This document shows, in pieces, positions 60,190 through 64,000 of a DNA stretch of 64,000 bases. The translations under genes and the position numbers were made by a program. The stretch is taken from assembly GCF_024172095.1 (NCBI RefSeq), contig NZ_JAMZDX010000002.1, forward strand, positions 744,001 through 808,000, written 5' to 3'. The notes beneath the pieces were generated by a model, which saw only the letters and a list, made by a program, of their open reading frames with translations, was not told the origin of the DNA and did not search any database. How positions within the stretch are numbered: position 1 is the stretch's first letter; each line of letters begins with the position of its first letter. The DNA comes from Kitasatospora cinereorecta (lineage in GTDB: Bacteria > Actinomycetota > Actinomycetes > Streptomycetales > Streptomycetaceae).

Positions 60190-60219
60190 GCGCCCACTAT
60201 GAGTGGGCAAGCGCCCACT
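60181..60219. promoter_or_regulatory. Double TetR operator
   Basis: Two 18-bp inverted repeats: AGTGGGC-ATGC-GCCCACT (60181-60198) and AGTGGGC-AAGC-GCCCACT (60202-60219). Arms are identical; centres are 21 bp apart (two helix turns), the classical TetR dimer-pair layout. The first covers the methyltransferase start codon. Confidence 0.9.
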
Positions 60220-60261
60220 CGTCAATCGGGCGCCACCGGACCGAGAAGAAGGGGCCCGCCC

Positions 60262-60855
60262 GTGCCGACCGGAGTGGCCATCCGCGACGCCCGCGAGCAG
60301 CTGTTCGCCGCCGCCGAACGCATCCTGCTGCGGGACGGTCCCGGCGCCCTCACCAGCCGCGCCGTCACCACCGAGGCCGGCTGCGCCAAGGGCGTCCTGC
60401 ACCGGCACTTCGCCGACTTCGACGCTTTCCTGGCCGACCTGGTCCAGGACCGCATCGGCCGGATCGGGCAGCAGGCGCAGGCCCTGCGCGCCGCCGTCGG
60501 GACGGCCACCGTCACCGGCAACCTCGTCGGCGCCCTCACCGAGCTGTTCGGCTCGGTCGCGGTCGCCGTCGTCGGCCTGGTCATCACCCGCGACGCCCTC
60601 CGGGCCCGCCTGCGCGAAGCCGGGTCCACCGGCATCCCGCTGCTGGCCGAAGCCACCGCGATGATCGCCGGCTACCTCGCCGCCGAACGCGAGCTCGGCC
60701 GTCTCGTCCCCGACGCCGAACCCGACACCCTCGCCCCCACCCTGATCGGCGCCGGCCACCTGCTCTTCGCCGATCGCGACGCCGGCCCGCCCACCGGGCC
60801 GGCACTCGAACGCACCGTCGCCGCCGTCCTCGCCGCCGCCCTTCCGGCCGGGTGA
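60262..60855 (+). CDS. TetR-family repressor
   Basis: 197 residues. N-terminal HTH: IRDAREQLFAAAERILLRDGPGALTSRAVTTEAGCAKGVLHRHFADFDAF in segments (residues about 5-55), with GCAKGVLHRHF as the recognition-helix part. The C-terminal ligand domain is helical. GTG 60262 has AAGGGG about seven bases upstream; ATG 60199 falls inside the operators and is rejected. The double operator between it and the methyltransferase implies autorepression and control of that gene. Ligand unknown. Confidence 0.9.
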   Translation: MPTGVAIRDAREQLFAAAERILLRDGPGALTSRAVTTEAGCAKGVLHRHFADFDAFLADLVQDRIGRIGQQAQALRAAVGTATVTGNLVGALTELFGSVAVAVVGLVITRDALRARLREAGSTGIPLLAEATAMIAGYLAAERELGRLVPDAEPDTLAPTLIGAGHLLFADRDAGPPTGPALERTVAAVLAAALPAG

Positions 60856-60887
60856 GGCCGAAGCGTCGGAGCGCGGGAGCGGCCGGG

Positions 60888-61664
60888 ATGACGGCCGTGT
60901 GCCCGCCGGTCGGCGCGACCGGGTGGCCCGCCGGGTGTGTGCGGGGGCGGGGTGACCGGCTTCATGCCGCCTGGGCTGCCTGCGACGCCGCGTGGGTGTT
61001 CAACGCGATGGACGAGCGCGAGCGCGGCCCCGGCGAGGTGTCGCACCACGAGCACCGCGTCGCGCGGATCGCGGACGGGAGCGTCCGGCCGCGGGTCGTG
61101 GCTGGGATCGACCTCGACGCGGTGGGTGTCGCGACCGGCGGCGGCCTGGGCCGCGCCGAGCACCCCGGCCCCGCCTGGCGGCGGCTGCGCTGGGCGGAAC
61201 TCGCCCGCCGGACCGGTGACCCGCTGGTGCCCGACGGCTCGCTGCCGTCCCACCGCTGCTTCCCGTTGGCCAGGAAGGCGGGCAGCTGGCCGCTCGGCAT
61301 CGTGCCGCCCACCGAGGGGAGCCTGGACCGGGCGACCTGGAACCGCCTGATCGCCGTCCTCACCGAGCACAGCCCGGACGGCCCGGCGACGCCCTGCCTC
61401 GCCTACTGGACCCCACTGATGTTCGCGACCGTCGACGTCGACGACCACCGGGTGCGGGCGGGGCGCCTCGGCGATGCCGGGCTGCTGTACGACGATCCCG
61501 AGGTCTCCTTCAGCCCGTCCAACCTCTGGGCCGCGGACGGCTCATGGGTCCTGTGCACCGACTACGACCTGTGGGCGACCAAGGTCGCCGGCCCGGCACC
61601 GCTCGTCGAGGCGCTGCTGGGCGACGAGGAGATCGAGGCCGTGCGGCTGCCGTGGGCGGGCTGA
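60888..61664 (+). CDS. Hypothetical soluble protein
   Basis: 258 residues if ATG 60888 is the start; GTG 60939 or ATG 61008 would give shorter forms. I recognise no family. From about residue 25 it looks like a folded domain (LHAAWAACDAAWVFNAMDERERG, SLPSHRCFPLARKAGSWPLGIVPP, LIAVLTEHSPDGPATPCLAYWTPLMF, WVLCTDYDLWATKVAG), with Trp-rich strands. No signal peptide or membrane helix. It follows the tetR gene by 32 bp and may be cotranscribed. GGGAG lies upstream of 60888. Confidence 0.65.
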   Translation: MTAVCPPVGATGWPAGCVRGRGDRLHAAWAACDAAWVFNAMDERERGPGEVSHHEHRVARIADGSVRPRVVAGIDLDAVGVATGGGLGRAEHPGPAWRRLRWAELARRTGDPLVPDGSLPSHRCFPLARKAGSWPLGIVPPTEGSLDRATWNRLIAVLTEHSPDGPATPCLAYWTPLMFATVDVDDHRVRAGRLGDAGLLYDDPEVSFSPSNLWAADGSWVLCTDYDLWATKVAGPAPLVEALLGDEEIEAVRLPWAG

Positions 61665-61764
61665 CGGGGCGCACGGGCCGTGCCGGAAGCGGCCGTCCCG
61701 GAAGCGGCCGTGCCGGAGAACGGGCCGGCCGCCCCCGTGGTGGGGGCGGCCGGGGGAGGGCGGG

Positions 61765-63348
61765 TCAGTCCGCCAGATACTCCTCGGTGTGGGGCGGCTG
61801 GAAGTGCCCGAGGTTGCGGAGGTGGTCTCCGGGGTCGCCGTCCTGGTCCTCGGGGTTCTCGCCGACGGGGGCGTCGGAGCGCTTCTCCTCGTCGTCCTCG
61901 TCGCGGCGGCGGCCGCGCTGGGCGCCCGCGGCCGCGCGGACCTGACCGCCGCCGGAGCCGCCGCCGTGGCCGCCCCCGCCGTAGTGGGCACCGCCCATCA
62001 TGCCGCCCATCATGCCGGGCGGCGGCGCGCTGGCCTGGCGGGTGCCGCTGCCGGTCGCGCCGACGACGCCGTTGCTGCCGGCGGTGCTGCCGGAGTGGCT
62101 GCCGCCTCCGGCCTCGGACAGGTCGGTCTGGGCCGGGATCCGGTTGCCGCGGCTGCCGCCGCCGCTGCCACCGGCGAAGCTGCCGGGGGTGACGCCGAGT
62201 CGGAGCTGCTGGCCGGAGGCGGCGGTGTGGTCGCCGCCGGAGCCGAGGTCCGGGCCGCCCCCGTGGCCGCCCGCACCGGCCTGGCCGGCGTGCACGCCGC
62301 CGAGGACACCGAGCTTGCTGCCGAACCCGGCGCCGTCGAGGCCGCCGTGGCCGCCCGTACCGCCGATGCCGCCTCCGCCGGGCAGGTGCGGACGGAGGCT
62401 GTCGAAGGCGGACAGGCCGGGGTCGCCGTGGCCGGCCGCGGCCGTGGCGGCGACGCCGCCGGCGAGCTTCAGCGGGCTGAGCGGCGAGGCGGTGTGGGAG
62501 CCGATCGCGTTCATCTCCCGAAGGTGCGAGTCCTCCTGGTCGCCGAGCCGGTGCAGCACGGTGTCCATCTTGTCGGCGGTCCCGCGGTAGTTGCCGAGCA
62601 GGCGGTTGAGGATCTCCTGGCCGACGGCCTGGGCGATCTGCTTGGCCGCTTCGACCGCGATCTTGCCGAACATGTCGCTGGGGTTGCCGACATCCAGGCT
62701 GTCGACGATCCGGCGGAAGGAATTGCCGTGGGCGTCGATGTCGTCGCCGTGGCGGCGCAGTTCGGCCGCGCAGGCGGCCATCGCGGCCATGTCGAGGCCG
62801 AAGCCCTGGCCGCTGGAACTCGCCGGGGCGGTGCCGGTGACCTGCTTGACCGCGCTGTCCACCAGGTCGGCGATCGGCCGGGCGATCATCTGGCCGAGCT
62901 GGCCGACGGCCGCGTCCAGGATCTTGGAGATGATCTCGCGGCCCATCGCGATGACGGCCGCGGTGCTGATCCCGAACGTCGCCGACGATGCCGCCAACTG
63001 TGCCTGGATGTTGACCAGTTGAACGATCGTCTGGCCCTTGCAGACCTCGATCACCACGGCAGCCGCGTTGAGCACCTTGGCCGCGGTCTCGCAGGCCTCG
63101 ACAACGATGCCCGAGTACTTGGCGTAGCCGGACCACATCTCGGCGAGCTTGTCGGCGGCGTCGCCGTGGTAGACCTCGCCGAGCGTTTTGAGCGCCTTGT
63201 CGCCGGCCATCTGCGTGGAATCGATCGCTGACGCCAGTTTCTTCAACTGGTCAGCGAGCTTGTTCAGTTCGTCCTCGTTGGCCTGGGGCCAGTGGATCCC
63301 CAGCAGATTGAGTACGAACTGCAGCTCCGATGGTAACTCCACCGCCAT
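61765..63348 (-). CDS. WXG100-like protein, type VII secretion associated
   Basis: 527 residues. N-terminal ~110 residues (LPSELQFVLNLLGIHWPQANEDELNKLADQL, GDKALKTLGEVYHGDAADKLAEMW) match the WXG100-like N-terminal domain of CpnT-type proteins. A helical middle (to about 300) and a long Gly/His/Ser/Ala-rich C-terminus (about 320-480: GGHGGGPDLGSGGDHT, MMGGMMGG, GGGGHGGG) end in a charged tail (RRRDEDDEEKR). It lacks a recognisable toxin domain. Likely a substrate or accessory of an ESX-type system; no EccC or EsxAB gene is in the window. ATG 63348; ribosome-binding site weak. Confidence 0.72.
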   Translation of the reverse strand: MAVELPSELQFVLNLLGIHWPQANEDELNKLADQLKKLASAIDSTQMAGDKALKTLGEVYHGDAADKLAEMWSGYAKYSGIVVEACETAAKVLNAAAVVIEVCKGQTIVQLVNIQAQLAASSATFGISTAAVIAMGREIISKILDAAVGQLGQMIARPIADLVDSAVKQVTGTAPASSSGQGFGLDMAAMAACAAELRRHGDDIDAHGNSFRRIVDSLDVGNPSDMFGKIAVEAAKQIAQAVGQEILNRLLGNYRGTADKMDTVLHRLGDQEDSHLREMNAIGSHTASPLSPLKLAGGVAATAAAGHGDPGLSAFDSLRPHLPGGGGIGGTGGHGGLDGAGFGSKLGVLGGVHAGQAGAGGHGGGPDLGSGGDHTAASGQQLRLGVTPGSFAGGSGGGSRGNRIPAQTDLSEAGGGSHSGSTAGSNGVVGATGSGTRQASAPPPGMMGGMMGGAHYGGGGHGGGSGGGQVRAAAGAQRGRRRDEDDEEKRSDAPVGENPEDQDGDPGDHLRNLGHFQPPHTEEYLAD

Positions 63349-63528
63349 TGCCGCCCCCAGGTTGCCCGCGTAGTGTTCACTGATCGCGCACTGCGACGAT
63401 ACACATCGAAGCCGACAACGACTACCGGCTCATCGGCCGCCCCCGGGATCGGGGCAACACTGTGACATGGCGGGATCGCCGCGGTGGGCGGTTTGTCGGC
63501 CCGGCGGCCCACCACTACGGTGTGCGGG

Positions 63529-64000
63529 ATGGGATGGGGATCACGTTTGCGGGACGCGGTGGGCGTTGCCCGCCGGTCGGAGCGTCGGGCCGAGCGGCTG
63601 CCCGAACAGGTCGTACTCACCCTGGTGGCCGAGCAGTTGGCGGCGCTGAGCAGCCAGGACTGGACGGTGGCCGACGGGCTGGCCAGGGGGCCGCAGTCGA
63701 TCGCGGTACGGCTCGGGGCCCCGCACCCGGACGGTCCGTACCCGGACGGGCCGCACTCGGACGATCCGCTCCGCCTGGACCTGGTGCTCCTCCCGGACGC
63801 CGACCGCCCGGACGGCCCCGCGGTGCCGGACTGCCTGGTCGGTTTCGGCGGCGACGAGGCCGCGGTCCGCCGCGGGATCGAGGTCTGGGCCGCCACCGCG
63901 GCCGTCACCGTGCTCGAACTCCACGCCCACAGCGGGCGGTTCGCCGGTCATGTCGATCCGCGCGACCAGGACGGCTTCCCGGGCCGGCACGCCATCCACG
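63529..64000 (+). CDS. DUF6348-like protein, 3' end cut by the window
   Basis: The frame from ATG 63529 stays open to the window end (157 codons). N-terminus GWGSRLRDAVGVARRSERR, then VVLTLVAEQLAALSSQDWTVADG, DCLVGFGGDEAAVRR and FAGHVDPRDQDGFPGRHAIH match my memory of DUF6348 proteins of streptomycetes, often found near type VII genes. A 15-bp-like repeat encodes PHPDGPYPDGPHSDDP at 63718-63765. Cytosolic, unknown role. Divergent from the WXG100-like gene with 180 bp between starts, so the two may share control. Confidence 0.7.
   Translation, partial: MGWGSRLRDAVGVARRSERRAERLPEQVVLTLVAEQLAALSSQDWTVADGLARGPQSIAVRLGAPHPDGPYPDGPHSDDPLRLDLVLLPDADRPDGPAVPDCLVGFGGDEAAVRRGIEVWAATAAVTVLELHAHSGRFAGHVDPRDQDGFPGRHAIH

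Noticed and set aside
60199..60261. ATG 60199 as start of the tetR gene
   Set aside because: It lies between the two operators and has no ribosome-binding site; GTG 60262 has AAGGGG and gives the usual N-terminus.

Overview
The window is high-GC actinobacterial chromosome (third codon positions almost always G or C, many GTG starts, long spurious open frames opposite real genes). Gene content and order point to Streptomycetaceae (Streptomyces or Kitasatospora): class 1B dihydroorotate dehydrogenase with its electron-transfer subunit, actinobacterial integration host factor next to gmk and rpoZ, a Walker-motif-less PriA, several SpoIIE-type phosphatases, and an XRE/ATP-binding-protein pair. 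No rRNA, tRNA, CRISPR array, prophage or insertion sequence was seen. The species is an inference.

Region 1 (1-18.2 kb) is conserved housekeeping DNA: the end of a pyrimidine operon (pyrK-pyrD-pyrF, closed by a strong terminator), sIHF-gmk-rpoZ (closed by a terminator), coaBC-metK-priA, def-fmt-rsmB and rpe. Accessory insertions lie between rsmB and rpe: a decayed ABC-2 permease relic, an aldo/keto reductase, a membrane-anchored protein, a C39-like peptidase, an AMIN-like secreted protein and an SCO6745-family protein.

Region 2 (18.2-36 kb) is accessory: a Tat-type alpha/beta hydrolase, pirin, a small membrane protein, a CPA-type antiporter, a minus-strand cluster (XRE-TPR regulator, TrmO, large TerD-like protein), a divergent ATP-binding protein, a DUF3533/YhgE-type membrane protein, a VOC protein, DedA, a peptidoglycan-binding protein, YihY, an MBL hydrolase, a GlxA-like AraC regulator, and an HTH/MarR regulator divergent from DUF4097 and an alpha/beta hydrolase.

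Region 3 (37-54 kb) is rich in signalling and transport: three PP2C/SpoIIE phosphatases, a His-rich anchored protein, a LuxR/ATPase regulator, a YtrA-like GntR regulator with a DUF1648 membrane protein, a PstS without pstCAB, an SLC13-like carrier, an ArsP-like permease, a nucleotidyltransferase with an odd start, and a membrane Ser/Thr kinase.

Region 4 (54-64 kb) carries an NAD-dependent DNA ligase, an FAD monooxygenase, a secreted two-disulfide protein with a good promoter, a methyltransferase/TetR pair sharing a double operator, an unrecognised protein, a WXG100-like (type VII-associated) protein and the start of a DUF6348-like gene that runs off the window.

The sharpest new observations are regulatory: a 35-bp palindrome over the core promoter of the GntR gene, two 18-bp TetR operators 21 bp apart, a TACGTATTC direct repeat upstream of the LuxR gene, and TTGCAA palindromes upstream of the MarR-type gene. 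Relics (ABC-2 permease; coding remnant after priA) and a possible ACG start are also worth checking. I did not find anything I can defend as a wholly new defence or biosynthetic system.
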